A stretch of DNA of 64,000 nucleotides from Streptomyces sp. NBC_00341 (GCF_041435055.1 NZ_CP108002.1:4774001-4838000); one strand, 5' to 3'; positions 17,927 to 27,145 are shown, numbered from the stretch's first letter. Notes: generated from the sequence alone by a model not told the origin. A program made the numbers and translations.

Positions 17927-19922
17927 TCCTGGATTCGGCCCAGTTCGCGAGGGCCACCCCGCCGAACGGGGTGGTCGGCTCCACGACGAGCCGGATCCGG
18001 TCCTGGCCCTCGATGCCGACGGCGACCGGTACGGCCGGATCGTCGCCGTTCATCACCGGTGACTGCCACAGCCGCGCCCCGTCACCGTTGAACACGGAGA
18101 AGCGCACGGATCCCAGCCCCATGGTCAGATCGTCGACGCCGACCTTCGCCTCGTAACGGGTGCACTGGCGGTTCAGCTGGATGACGACCGACGAACGGCT
18201 GTGGACGGTCACTCCGTGGGCGTACCGCGTGCCGCCGATCGACATCCCGGAACGCTGCCAGACCCAGCTGCTCTCCCCGAGCACCACCTCGGGGCCGGAG
18301 TGGTCCCCGAGGAGGCTGTAGCTCAACTCGTTGACCTGGTAGACCTCCGGCGCAGGTGCGGGCGGCGGCGGGGGAGGCGGGGTCGGCGTCGGCGTGGGTG
18401 TGGGCGTGGGCGTGGGAGTGGGAGTCGGCTTCGGTGCGGGCGGCGGCGGTGCTGGCGCCCGCGGCGTGGGCTTCGGTGGCGGTGTGGGGGTGGGCGTGGG
18501 CGTCGGGGTGGGCTCCGGCTCCGGCGGTACGGGAGCGGGCGGCGCCGGCTTCGGGGGCGGGGTGGGCTTCGGCTTCGGCGGTGCGGGCGACGGCACCGCG
18601 GGCGCCACGGCCGGCGGCCTGGCCACCGGCTTCGCCTCCGGCCGCGGCTGGTCGTCGCCGACCAGCGCCCACACCAGCCCGGCCGCGGCCGCGACGGCGA
18701 CCGCCGCCGCGATACCGGCCTTCGCCGGAGCGCCGAGCCCCTCGGAGGCCGCGGCGCCACCGGCAGAGCCCGCGGACGAACCCCCGCCGGTCGCCGCGGC
18801 CGCGGCGCCCGCGCCCGCCGCACCGGCCGCTCCGCCCGCCACGATCCCGGCGGCCTTGAGCGCGTATCCCGCCGCGAACCAGCCGATGACCGCGACCGGG
18901 AGCAGCGCGGGAATCCCGGCATTCACATGGGCCAGTTCGCCCGCCGCGAGCCGGCATTTCGCGCACTCGTCCAGGTGTCCGCGCAGCCCGCGCTCTGCAC
19001 GCATCCGCAGCCCGCCACGGGCGTAGGCGCCCAGCCGGTCCGCGTAGCGGGCGCAGTCGCCGCCGGAGGTGAGCGCCTGGCTCACGTGGGCCTGCAGATA
19101 CGCCTGCTTGAGCCCTTCGCGGGCCCGGCTGGCCAGCACAGAGGTGGCGTTGGGGGTGAGCCCGAAGAGCGGGGCGATGTCGCTGGGCGACTCCTCCTCG
19201 ACGGTGGTGTGCCACAACACCGCCTGCCAGCGCTCCGGGAGGCTGCGGAAGGCCTGCATCGCCATCGACTGCTCGGCCTCGTGCATCGCCAGCACATCGG
19301 CGCCGAGATCGAGGGTGTCCGCGTCCGAGACCTCGAAGGAGCGCGAGGCCTGCGCGGCGAACGCCGCGAAGTCGTCGACCAGTTGCTCCCGCCTGGCGGT
19401 CTTCGTCCATGCGGCGCCGACGTGCCGGACCGCTGTCATCAGGTAGGCGCGCACCGCCTCCTGCGGACCCTTGCCGCCCCGTACGGCCTGCAGCGTCCGG
19501 GCGAAGACCTCGGCCGTCAGGTCGTCGGCGGTGTGCGCGTCCCGGCAGCAGGTGCGCGCGTACCGGCGCACCGCTTCCGAGTGCCGGCGGAACAGCTCGT
19601 CGTACGCGAGGTCGTCGCCGTCCCGCATCCGCTGGATCAACTCGGCGTCGGCGAGGGCCGTTCCGGAGGCATCGGCAGCGTTCCGGCCGCCGCCCACCCG
19701 TTGCATGGGGACCGCTTCCGCGCCCGCCGGTGCCGGGTTCCCGACCGGTGCGGGGGGCCACGGTCCGGGCAGGACCGTGCCGCCGTCCTCGTCGCCCGAG
19801 CCCTGGCGCCCGGGTCCGGCCTGGCTCGGCACCTGCTCGGAGGGCAGGCCGTCCGTGCCGGAGCCGCCGCCCGTGGTGGAGACACCGTCGAACGACTCTT
19901 CTTGCTGCCCGTCACCGCTCAT
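17913..19922 (-). CDS. ECF-type sigma factor fused to anti-sigma, membrane and NPCBM domains
   Basis: This 669-residue protein carries sigma region 2 (about 95-170, with AYDELFRRHSEAVRRYART) and region 4 (about 225-280, with SPSDIAPLFGLTPNATSVL). A zinc-binding anti-sigma motif follows (H316-x3-C320-x2-C323 in GHLDECAKC). Hydrophobic segments lie at about 338-362 and 402-422, then a Pro/Thr-rich spacer (about 430-525). A C-terminal NPCBM-like carbohydrate-binding domain (530-669) has YEAKVGVDD and ANWAESRISC. Sigma and anti-sigma are thus one membrane protein with a probable extracytoplasmic sensor. Release would need proteolysis or a conformational change. The ATG at 19922 starts MSGDGQQEES. 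Confidence 0.88.
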   Translation of the reverse strand: MSGDGQQEESFDGVSTTGGGSGTDGLPSEQVPSQAGPGRQGSGDEDGGTVLPGPWPPAPVGNPAPAGAEAVPMQRVGGGRNAADASGTALADAELIQRMRDGDDLAYDELFRRHSEAVRRYARTCCRDAHTADDLTAEVFARTLQAVRGGKGPQEAVRAYLMTAVRHVGAAWTKTARREQLVDDFAAFAAQASRSFEVSDADTLDLGADVLAMHEAEQSMAMQAFRSLPERWQAVLWHTTVEEESPSDIAPLFGLTPNATSVLASRAREGLKQAYLQAHVSQALTSGGDCARYADRLGAYARGGLRMRAERGLRGHLDECAKCRLAAGELAHVNAGIPALLPVAVIGWFAAGYALKAAGIVAGGAAGAAGAGAAAAATGGGSSAGSAGGAAASEGLGAPAKAGIAAAVAVAAAAGLVWALVGDDQPRPEAKPVARPPAVAPAVPSPAPPKPKPTPPPKPAPPAPVPPEPEPTPTPTPTPTPPPKPTPRAPAPPPPAPKPTPTPTPTPTPTPTPTPPPPPPPAPAPEVYQVNELSYSLLGDHSGPEVVLGESSWVWQRSGMSIGGTRYAHGVTVHSRSSVVIQLNRQCTRYEAKVGVDDLTMGLGSVRFSVFNGDGARLWQSPVMNGDDPAVPVAVGIEGQDRIRLVVEPTTPFGGVALANWAESRISCR

Positions 19923-20221
19923 CACGGTCGCCCCCGTTATGCGCTTTCGGACCCGAATACCGGGCAAGCGTGCCACAGAGGGCGGCAGCGGCGACCCCTC
20001 AGCCCCGCCAACCACTCATCCGGGGCGTTCTCCCGAATATGAGCACTAGCGGACACTCGTTCGGGGAAGGGGTAACAGGTTGTGCTGATGGGGCAGTTGA
20101 GCGCCATGAGTACCGTCGAGCCGAAAGCGCCCCCGGAGTCCCCGGAGTCCCCGGAGTCCGCTGAGCCCACGCCGGGCCGGGGGCGGTCCGCCGGCCCGGC
20201 CGACAGCCCCCGCGCCCCCGC

Positions 20222-21124
20222 TCACGCAGGCCGTGAGCGCAGCCCCTCCAGCAGGATGTCCAGCAGCCGGGCCGAGGCCGCCGCCTGCTGAGCCGCGTCC
20301 GGCAGCGAGGGGGCCGCCGTCGCGATGACCAGCAGCACATCGGCCACCGTCACATCGCGGCGCAGCTCACCCGACGTCCGCGCCCGGTCGACCAGCCGGC
20401 CCACGACCTCCAGCAGCTCGACCGATCCGCTGCCGACGCCGTCGATCTCCGAATCCGCCGCCTGCGGCTCCTGCCGGGGCTCCGCGACCCGCAGGCCACC
20501 GCCCTGGCCGGTCTCCTGCCGCTGCTGCGGCACCCGGGGCTCGTCCCGGGCGGTCCCGGGATCGCCGACCACCGTCGAGTCGTCGGCGTCCACCCCGACC
20601 CGCAGTATCTGCGGAGGCAGCAGCCGCCCCGCGCCGGAGGCGACCGAGGTCCGCAGGAAGCGCGACAGCGCCGACCACGGCTCCTCCTCCTGACCCAGCG
20701 CGGACCGGGCCTGGTCGGTCAGCCGGGAGGTCTCCTCCTCGGCTATCCGCCGGACCAGCACGTCCTTGCTGGGGAAGCGCCGGTACACCGTGCCGACACC
20801 GACCCGGGCGCGACGCGCCACGTCCTCCATCGGAGCGCCGTACCCGAGCTCACCGAACACCTCGCGGGCAGCCCGCAGCACGTGTTCCAGATTGCGCTGC
20901 GCGTCCACCCGCAGCGGCGCCGAGCGGCCGTGCGCTCCCGCCCCGACGGTGCCCGAGCCGAGTGCGGCACTCAGCGTGCTCACTGCTCCCGGTGAAACGG
21001 GGGTCCCTGATGACCCGATGCCGCTCACCGTTCCGACTGCACCGACCGCTCCGACTGCGCCGATTCGCCCGTTTCCTTCGGGCGCGACAGCAGCAGTTGG
21101 CCAATGAGATTCCTGAATATGCAT
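20222..21124 (-). CDS. atrA: TetR-family global regulator, AtrA-like
   Basis: This 300-residue protein has a low-complexity N-terminus (GAVGAVGAVG repeats). A TetR DNA-binding domain follows at about 75-130 (VLRAAREVFGELGYGAPMEDVARRARVGVGTVYRRFPSK). The C-terminal ligand domain is interrupted by a Gln/Arg/Glu-rich insert near 185-220. The start follows GGGGGAACAGTT. Position between the sigma-factor gene and a divergent NADH dehydrogenase matches my memory of S. coelicolor atrA. That regulator activates actII-ORF4 and links N-acetylglucosamine to antibiotic synthesis. The symbol rests on this synteny and fold, not on an alignment. Confidence 0.75.
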   Translation of the reverse strand: MHIQESHWPTAAVAPEGNGRIGAVGAVGAVGTVSGIGSSGTPVSPGAVSTLSAALGSGTVGAGAHGRSAPLRVDAQRNLEHVLRAAREVFGELGYGAPMEDVARRARVGVGTVYRRFPSKDVLVRRIAEEETSRLTDQARSALGQEEEPWSALSRFLRTSVASGAGRLLPPQILRVGVDADDSTVVGDPGTARDEPRVPQQRQETGQGGGLRVAEPRQEPQAADSEIDGVGSGSVELLEVVGRLVDRARTSGELRRDVTVADVLLVIATAAPSLPDAAQQAAASARLLDILLEGLRSRPA

Positions 21125-21460
21125 AACTGTTCCCCCGGTTATGACGTCTCCCCCCGGAGACTCCCGCCGTGTCTGCCGGGTTGAGCGATGATCTCACCCG
21201 TCACCCCGACGACACACGAACATAGTTGAGCCAGGGGCAATTCAGAAGGGGGCAGTTCCGCCCGGAGCGCCCCCCGATCGGAACAAGGACCGGTTGATCA
21301 CCGATTCGCCCTCTGCCCGTACCTCCCACCGCAACCCCTGACCTGCGGGGCGTCCGTATTGCCGGGACGATCAACCGGAGCGGCCCGTTCGGAAGCTCCG
21401 GTCACACAATTTGCCGGGGCTGTGGACAAACTCCGGAGCGCGTTGCGTCATGGGGTGGTG
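21125..21460. other. Divergent control region between atrA and ndh
   Basis: No gene is supported. The 336 bp should hold the promoters of both neighbours. I see GTTCCG and CGGAAC half-sites about 22 bp apart near 21255-21284, but no compact palindrome of the AtrA type that I would call. Confidence 0.4.
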
Positions 21461-22858
21461 ATGGCTTCAGATTCCGGGGGAACACCCCCCGGCCCCCCGC
21501 CCGGCGTGCGCATTCTCGTCGTCGGCGGCGGCTACGTCGGGATGTACACCGCGCTGCGTCTCCAGCGGAAGCTCAAACAGCGGCTGAGAAGCGGCGAGGC
21601 GGAGATTGTTGTCGTCACCCCTGACCCCTATATGACGTATCAGCCGTTCCTCCCGGAAGCCGCCGCCGGTTCGATCTCACCGCGCCATGTGGTCGTCCCG
21701 CTGCGCCGGGTCCTGCCCGGCTGCACGATCCTCATCGGTGAGGCGCAGCGGATCGATCCGGTCAAACGCATCGCGACCGTCACCACGCTGGCCACGGGCG
21801 AGGACGGCACCGGAGCCGTCGAGATCCCGTACGACGAGATCGTCATCGCGCCCGGCTCCGTCTCGCGCACCCTCCCGGTCCCCGGTCTCGCCGACCACGG
21901 CTTCGGCTTCAAGACCGTCGAGGAGGCCATCGGGCTGCGCAACCACGTGATCGAGCAGATGGACATCGCCTCCGCCACCCGCGACCCCGCCATCCGCGAC
22001 GCCGCCCTCACCTTCGTCTTCGTCGGCGGCGGCTACGCGGGGGTGGAGGCGCTGGCCGAGCTGGAGGACATGGCCCGCTACACCGCGCGGTACTACCACA
22101 ACATCAAGGCCGAGGACCTGAAGTGGATCCTCGTGGAGGCCACCGGCCGCATCCTGCCCGAGGTCGGTGAATCGATGGGCACGTACGCGGTCCGGGAGCT
22201 GCGCGGCCGCAATATCGACGTACGGCTCGAAACCCGGCTGGAGTCCTGCGAGGACCGGGTGGCCGTGCTCAGCGACGGCTCCCGCTTCCCGACCCGCACC
22301 CTCGTCTGGACGGCCGGCGTGAAGCCCGCGCCGCTGCTCGCCGCCACCGGCCTCCCGCTCAACGAACGCGGCAGGCTCGTCTGTACGGCGAAGCTCACCG
22401 TCGAGGGCGCCGAGCACACCTGGGCCGCCGGTGACGCCGCCGCCGTCCCCGACCTGACCTCCGACGAGCCCGGACGGGAGACCGCGCCCAACGCCCAGCA
22501 CGCGGTCCGCCAGGCCAAGGTCCTCGCGGAGAACATCGTCGCGTCCATGAACGGCGAACCGCTCACGGAGTACCGGCACAGCTATGCGGGCTCCGTCGCC
22601 TCGCTCGGCCTGCACAAGGGTGTCGCGCATGTCTACGGACGCAGGCTCAAGGGCTACCCTGCGTGGCTGATGCACCGCGTGTACCACCTGAGCCGGGTAC
22701 CCACGTTCAACCGCAAGGCCCGCGTCCTCGCCGAATGGACCCTCGCGGGCCTGTTCAAGCGCGAGATCGTCTCCCTCGGCTCGCTGGAACACCCTCGCGC
22801 CGAGTTCGAACTCGCCGCGGGAAGGCGTCCCGGCGGCGACGGCGACGACTGTCAGTAG
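21461..22858 (+). CDS. ndh: Type II NADH dehydrogenase (FAD-dependent)
   Basis: This 465-residue monotopic flavoenzyme should pass electrons from NADH to menaquinone without pumping protons. The FAD motif is RILVVGGGYVGMYTA, the NADH-binding Rossmann motif is FVFVGGGYAGVEALAEL, and the second flavin contact is HTWAAGDAAAVPD. The C-terminal amphipathic region (about 400-450) typically binds the membrane. The ATG at 21461 is chosen over upstream in-frame codons because it follows GGGGTGG and begins a compact N-terminus. It is divergent from atrA. Confidence 0.9.
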   Translation: MASDSGGTPPGPPPGVRILVVGGGYVGMYTALRLQRKLKQRLRSGEAEIVVVTPDPYMTYQPFLPEAAAGSISPRHVVVPLRRVLPGCTILIGEAQRIDPVKRIATVTTLATGEDGTGAVEIPYDEIVIAPGSVSRTLPVPGLADHGFGFKTVEEAIGLRNHVIEQMDIASATRDPAIRDAALTFVFVGGGYAGVEALAELEDMARYTARYYHNIKAEDLKWILVEATGRILPEVGESMGTYAVRELRGRNIDVRLETRLESCEDRVAVLSDGSRFPTRTLVWTAGVKPAPLLAATGLPLNERGRLVCTAKLTVEGAEHTWAAGDAAAVPDLTSDEPGRETAPNAQHAVRQAKVLAENIVASMNGEPLTEYRHSYAGSVASLGLHKGVAHVYGRRLKGYPAWLMHRVYHLSRVPTFNRKARVLAEWTLAGLFKREIVSLGSLEHPRAEFELAAGRRPGGDGDDCQ

Positions 22859-23160
22859 GGTCCGACAGACTGGACGTGTGACCATAGGTTGGCTCACATC
22901 TGCACAGAGTGACCCGGCAGGCGGCAACCGAAAGTAACCGGCAGGCGGCGACCGACAGTAACCAGCAGCGGCGGGTTCCGGCTGCGCCCTCCCGGCGTTC
23001 CGGCCCCGGACCGGCGGGGAGAAACAGCCCGGCAGAAGCACAGTCTGCGGCGGAAGCAGCCGGGCAGGAGAACAGGCAGAGGACCGGCAGAGGAAGCAGC
23101 CCGGCAGAGGAAGCAGCCCGCCCGAGCGGACCAGACCGACACCACGAGGCCAGAAATTCC
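22859..23160 (+). other. Leader of the PAS/SpoIIE gene with short direct repeats
   Basis: Between the two coding regions the sequence holds near-copies of GGCAGGCGGC(A/G)ACCGA(A/C)AG at about 22917 and 22940, and GGCAGAGGAAGCAGCCC at about 23088 and 23104. An open frame runs through it into the next gene, but its Ser/Arg/Ala composition is not protein-like. I therefore read it as a leader or promoter region. Confidence 0.45.
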
Positions 23161-24825
23161 GTGAACTTCACGCGCTGGAGCGCCCGCCTACCCGGTACGC
23201 AGCGTCGAGCCGCCCGGGACGACCACAGTGCCGTACCGGCGGCCCGCGCCGAGTACGCACAGGACGAAACCGGATCCGGCCCGCCGCAGGACGGACCGGA
23301 CGCCCCGACGACCCGGCCCCCGGCGCCCGCCCTGGAGGATCTCTCCGCCCGCGACATCCTCGGCCAGCTGCCGGCCCTCGTCGCCCTGCTGCACGGACCC
23401 GAGCACCGCGTCGCGTACGTCAACGACGCCTACGCCGCGGCCTTCGGCCCCCGCCCCTCCGGCGTCCCGGCCGCCGAGGCGATGCCCGAGCTGACCGAGC
23501 TGAGCCTGCTCCCCCTCATGGACCAGGTCCTGCGCAGCGGCACACCCCGCACGGTCAAGTCCCGCAAGGTGGCCGGCGGCAGCTCGTACACCGTCACCTG
23601 CACCCCGGTCCGGCACGACAAGGACCAGGGGCAGGAGGGCGGCGTGCTCGTGTACGCCGCCGATGTCACCGACCACGCGGAAGCGGCGGAGCGGCTGCGC
23701 ACCAGCGAGCGGCGCCACCGCGAAACGGCCGTGACCCTCCAGCGCTCGCTGCTCCCGCAGGAGCTGGAGCAGCCCGACGACCTGCGGATCGCCGCCACCT
23801 ACCAGCCCGGCGGCACGGACGCCGCGGTCGGCGGCGACTGGTACGACGTCATCACCCTCGGCGCGGGCCGCACCGCCCTGGTCATCGGGGACGTGATGGG
23901 GCGCGGGGTGCGTGCCGCCGCCGTGATGGGCCAGCTGCGCACCGCGGTCCGGGCCTACGCCCGCCTCGACCTCCCGCCGCACGAGGTGCTCCAGCTGCTC
24001 GACGGGCTGGCCGCCGAGATCGACGCCAGCCAGATCGCCACCTGCGCCTACGCGGTCCACGACCCCAACGAGGGCCTGCTCGTCTACGCCTCCGCCGGCC
24101 ACCTGCCGATCCTGGTGCGCGACGAGGACGGCACGGTGCACCGCGCCGAGGGCCCGACCGGTCCCCCGCTCGGCACCGGTGGCTGGACCCACACCTCCGG
24201 CACGATCGCGCTGCCGCCCGGCTCCACCGCCGTCCTCTACACGGACGGCCTGGTCGAGCGCCGGAGCGAGGACATCGACGAGGGCGTGGCCGCCCTCGAG
24301 CGGGCGCTCTCCGGTGCGAAGGGCGCGCCGCAGGTGGTGTGCGACCGCCTGATGCGCTCCCTCAACATCACCGCGGAACACGACGACGACGTCGCGGTCC
24401 TGGTGGTCCAGCACCCCGCCCGCACCGGACCGGTAGCGGAGCTGTTCCACAACGCCTCGCTCGATCTGCTCGGCGGCATCGAGGCGGCCCCGCGCGCCCG
24501 CGCCTTCGCGACGGGCGTCCTGACGTCGTGGCGGTTCCCGGTGGAGCTGTGCGACCTGGGTGTCCTCGCCGCCGGTGAGCTGGTCGCCAACTCCCTCCAG
24601 CACGGCACACCGCCGATGCGCCTGGGCCTGCGGCGCACCGACCGCCGCCTGATCATCGAGGTCACGGACGGCGACGACCACCTGCCGCGCCGCCGCCGCG
24701 CCGAACCGGCGGACGAGGCGGGCCGGGGCATCTCCATCGTCGCGACGATCGCCACGTCCTGGGGCAGCCGCCGCACGCCGGGCGGCGGCAAAGCGGTCTG
24801 GTGCGAATTCGCCCTGCCCCGGTAG
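23161..24825 (+). CDS. PAS-SpoIIE phosphatase-HATPase three-domain regulator
   Basis: This 554-residue cytoplasmic protein couples a PAS sensor (about 60-175, LPALVALLHGPEHRVAYVND), a PP2C/SpoIIE phosphatase (about 200-405) and an RsbW-like ATPase (about 420-554). The phosphatase shows VGGDWYDV, IGDVMGRGV, SAGHLPIL, LYTDGLVE and HDDDVAVLV. The ATPase shows ELVANSLQHG and GRGISIVATI. Having kinase-like and phosphatase modules in one chain is a common Streptomyces partner-switch design that sets the phosphorylation of STAS proteins. The GTG at 23161 (VNFTRWSARLPG) is preferred by conservation; GAGG lies 11 nt upstream. Confidence 0.88.
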   Translation: MNFTRWSARLPGTQRRAARDDHSAVPAARAEYAQDETGSGPPQDGPDAPTTRPPAPALEDLSARDILGQLPALVALLHGPEHRVAYVNDAYAAAFGPRPSGVPAAEAMPELTELSLLPLMDQVLRSGTPRTVKSRKVAGGSSYTVTCTPVRHDKDQGQEGGVLVYAADVTDHAEAAERLRTSERRHRETAVTLQRSLLPQELEQPDDLRIAATYQPGGTDAAVGGDWYDVITLGAGRTALVIGDVMGRGVRAAAVMGQLRTAVRAYARLDLPPHEVLQLLDGLAAEIDASQIATCAYAVHDPNEGLLVYASAGHLPILVRDEDGTVHRAEGPTGPPLGTGGWTHTSGTIALPPGSTAVLYTDGLVERRSEDIDEGVAALERALSGAKGAPQVVCDRLMRSLNITAEHDDDVAVLVVQHPARTGPVAELFHNASLDLLGGIEAAPRARAFATGVLTSWRFPVELCDLGVLAAGELVANSLQHGTPPMRLGLRRTDRRLIIEVTDGDDHLPRRRRAEPADEAGRGISIVATIATSWGSRRTPGGGKAVWCEFALPR

Positions 24826-24854
24826 GCCGGTAGGAGCGTGCAGCGGTCCCGGCC

Positions 24855-26177
24855 TCAGTGCACCGCGGTGACCGGGACCGGCGCCTCGGCCGCCGCACTC
24901 TCCGGCACCGACACCGCCACCACCCGCGACGGCACCGCCGCGAGCGAGGGCTGGTCCTGTACGGGGGTGAGCCGCCGGCCGAGCCGCAGCGCGAGCACCG
25001 TGATCCCGAGCGAGAACAGTACGAACGTCACGATGTACGGCCCGTGCAGCGAGGCCCCCATGGGCCCGCCGACGGCGGGACCGACCGCCAGCGCGAGCTG
25101 CTTGCACAGGGCGAACGCCGAGTTGTACTGCCCGACCATCGACTCCGGCGCCAGATCGGCGACCAGCGGCGCGACGGTCGGCGAGAGCATCGACTCACCG
25201 AGCCCGAACAGCGCGTACGTGGAGATCATCGCGGCCGTCGCCATGGTCTGGCTGCCGTGCCCGAGCCCGGCGTACCCCGCCACGATCCAGGCGAAGGCCC
25301 AGATCAGCCCGACCGCCGCGATCACCCGGCTGCGACGGCGGCGTTCCACCAGCCGCAGCACCACGAACTGGGCGACGACGATGACCGCGGTGTTGGCGGC
25401 CAGCGCGATCCCGAGCGTGGAGGGCTCGATCCCGGCGGCCTCCGTGCCGTACGCCGCGAGCCCGGACTCGAACTGTCCGTAGCAGGCGAAGAACACCACG
25501 AACCCCAGCACACACAGCTGCACCATGGCCCGGTGCGAGAGCAGCGCCCGCATCCCGCCGCCCCCCGCGCCACCACCGGCACCGGACACCCCCGCCGCGA
25601 CGGCGGACGTACGAGGCATCCGCACGGTCGCCGTGATGGCGCCGAGCACGAGGAACATCACCGCTTCGATCAGGAACAGCAGGGTGAAGGACGCCGGCCG
25701 CTCGGTGTCGACGATCTGCCCCCCGACCAGTCCTCCGATGCCGAGGCCCAGGTTCTGCAGGAAGAACTGCATGGCGAAGGCCCGGGTGCGGGTGCCGCTG
25801 TCCGAGCACTGCACGAGCATCGTGGCGAGGGCCGGCTGCATGACGGCCGTCCCCGCGCCGAGCACCGCGGCCGACAGGACGGCAGCGGTCACCTGCGAGG
25901 AGAAGCCGAGCGCGACCGCGCCCAGGGAAGCGACGACCGAGGCGACGAGCAGGACGGGCAGCGGCCCGCGACGGTCGATGACCCGCCCGGTGAACGGCAG
26001 TACGGCGAGCGCTGCCATGGCGAAGACCGCCAGCACGACGCCCGCCGTACCGGCGCCCAGATCCCGTACCTGCGCCACATAGACGTACAGATACGGAACG
26101 GTGAACCCGAGCCCGAACGCGCTCAGCGCGCTCCCCAGCTGGATCCGCCGCAGCGCTGCACCCATTTCCCTGGTCAC
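24855..26177 (-). CDS. MFS efflux transporter
   Basis: This protein of about 440 residues has twelve hydrophobic segments and MFS loop motifs (FTGRVIDRRGPLPVLL between helices 2 and 3). It is likely a drug-proton antiporter. The start is uncertain: three in-frame codons lie within 20 bp (26183, 26177, 26165), and 26177 has the best spacing to GAGG at 26187-26190. It is divergent from a marR gene with a palindrome between them. The S. coelicolor pair at this position (SCO4121/SCO4122, from memory) has been linked to multidrug resistance, so it is probably derepressed by toxic ligands. Confidence 0.88.
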   Translation of the reverse strand: MTREMGAALRRIQLGSALSAFGLGFTVPYLYVYVAQVRDLGAGTAGVVLAVFAMAALAVLPFTGRVIDRRGPLPVLLVASVVASLGAVALGFSSQVTAAVLSAAVLGAGTAVMQPALATMLVQCSDSGTRTRAFAMQFFLQNLGLGIGGLVGGQIVDTERPASFTLLFLIEAVMFLVLGAITATVRMPRTSAVAAGVSGAGGGAGGGGMRALLSHRAMVQLCVLGFVVFFACYGQFESGLAAYGTEAAGIEPSTLGIALAANTAVIVVAQFVVLRLVERRRRSRVIAAVGLIWAFAWIVAGYAGLGHGSQTMATAAMISTYALFGLGESMLSPTVAPLVADLAPESMVGQYNSAFALCKQLALAVGPAVGGPMGASLHGPYIVTFVLFSLGITVLALRLGRRLTPVQDQPSLAAVPSRVVAVSVPESAAAEAPVPVTAVH

Positions 26178-26240
26178 ACTCACCTACCTCAAGGTCTCGA
26201 AGCCATGTGATCGAGCGAACCGAACGACTCGAACCCGAAG

Positions 26241-26256
26241 ACTTTAGCACTAAAGT
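26241..26256. promoter_or_regulatory. MarR operator between MFS and marR genes
   Basis: ACTTTAGCACTAAAGT is a perfect palindrome of 7-bp arms around 2 bp, in an AT-rich patch between the divergent MFS and marR starts. The size and TTAG-N-CTAA core match known MarR-family sites. It lies 64 bp from the transporter start and 66 bp from marR, so one dimer could control both. Confidence 0.8.
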
Positions 26257-26321
26257 TAGAAGCTCAACAATACAGATTGAAGGACTTCGACGGCTATGGG
26301 CGGCGTGCCATACTGCCCGCC

Positions 26322-26876
26322 ATGTCTGACACCACCGAGCCCGGTATCCAGGAGCCGAGCCTCGACGAGCAGATCGCCGCCTACCAGCGCGAGTACCGAG
26401 ACCTGGACCCACAGGTCGAGCAGGTCGTCTCCGCGCTCGGCCGGCTGAACCGCCGGATGAACGTGGCGTACGGACGCCAGGTCGCCGCCCTCGGCATCAG
26501 CAACGCCGAGTGGGAGGTCCTCAAGACCCTCGTACTGGCCGGCACCCCGTACCGGCTGGGTCCGGGGGAGCTGGCGAAGCGGCTCGGACTCACCCCTGCC
26601 GCGATGACGCACCGCATCGACCGGATGGCGGGCGAGGGCCTCGTCACCCGCGACCGCGACGAGAACAACCGGGTCCGCGTCATCGTCGAGCTGACGGACG
26701 AGGGGCGGGCGAAGTGGTTGGAGGCGATGCGGATGGCCACGGACTTCGAGGAGGAGCTGCTCCAGGACCTCTCGGGCGACGAGCGCGGGGTCCTCGGCGA
26801 GATGCTGATCCGGCTGCTGCGCCGGGTGGAGCATGCCCAGCCGGACGCCGGCGGCCGCCTCACCGACCTGGACTGA
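26322..26876 (+). CDS. MarR-family transcriptional regulator
   Basis: This 184-residue winged-helix regulator has a dimerisation helix at the N-terminus (SLDEQIAAYQREY). The recognition region is ELAKRLGLTPAAMTHRIDRM, and the wing is GLVTRDRDENNRVRVIVELTDEG. The ATG at 26322 (MSDTTEPG) is preferred to an upstream in-frame codon. It probably represses itself and the divergent MFS gene through the palindrome between them, with a drug or oxidant as inducer. Confidence 0.92.
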   Translation: MSDTTEPGIQEPSLDEQIAAYQREYRDLDPQVEQVVSALGRLNRRMNVAYGRQVAALGISNAEWEVLKTLVLAGTPYRLGPGELAKRLGLTPAAMTHRIDRMAGEGLVTRDRDENNRVRVIVELTDEGRAKWLEAMRMATDFEEELLQDLSGDERGVLGEMLIRLLRRVEHAQPDAGGRLTDLD

Positions 26877-26907
26877 TCCGCCCCTGCGCGGGCGGGGCCG
26901 GGGAGGG

Positions 26908-26936
26908 TTGACACGCCCCACCGCGATCCGTAAGGT
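26908..26936 (+). promoter_or_regulatory. rRNA operon promoter with full -35/-10
   Basis: TTGACA (26908-26913) and TAAGGT (26931-26936) are separated by exactly 17 bp, an excellent vegetative sigma (HrdB) promoter. It is the most upstream of at least four promoter-like sites before the 16S gene. Confidence 0.8.
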
Positions 26937-27090
26937 TCTTCGAGTTGTCACGGAGCCGGAACGGTTCTGTGGCGACCGATCCCGCCGCGAATGCGGCAAC
27001 CAAAACTCAGCACGATCTCCCACTCGGGAGAATTTCGGTATGCCGAAATTGATTTCGAAGGCTCGATTATGAGCCGCCGGGAAGATCCGC

Positions 27091-27096
27091 TAGAGT
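27091..27096 (+). promoter_or_regulatory. rRNA operon promoter, TAGAGT -10
   Basis: CGCTAGAGTTTGA resembles the -10 hexamers of the two downstream repeat copies, but the surrounding sequence differs. The -35 is weak (TTATGA at 18 bp). It is 80 bp upstream of the next TAGAGT. Confidence 0.55.
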
Positions 27097-27145
27097 TTGA
27101 GACGTCGGAACGGCCCAACAGCCGGGAAGACAAACCCCACTGACT

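Noticed and set aside
18350..18560. Alternating GTGGGC/GGCTTCGG runs as a non-coding satellite
   Set aside because: They encode the Pro/Thr-rich spacer of the sigma-fusion protein in frame, so codon repetition explains them.
21255..21284. GTTCCG...CGGAAC half-sites as an AtrA operator
   Set aside because: The 22-bp spacing is far larger than a TetR-type site and the motif may be chance.
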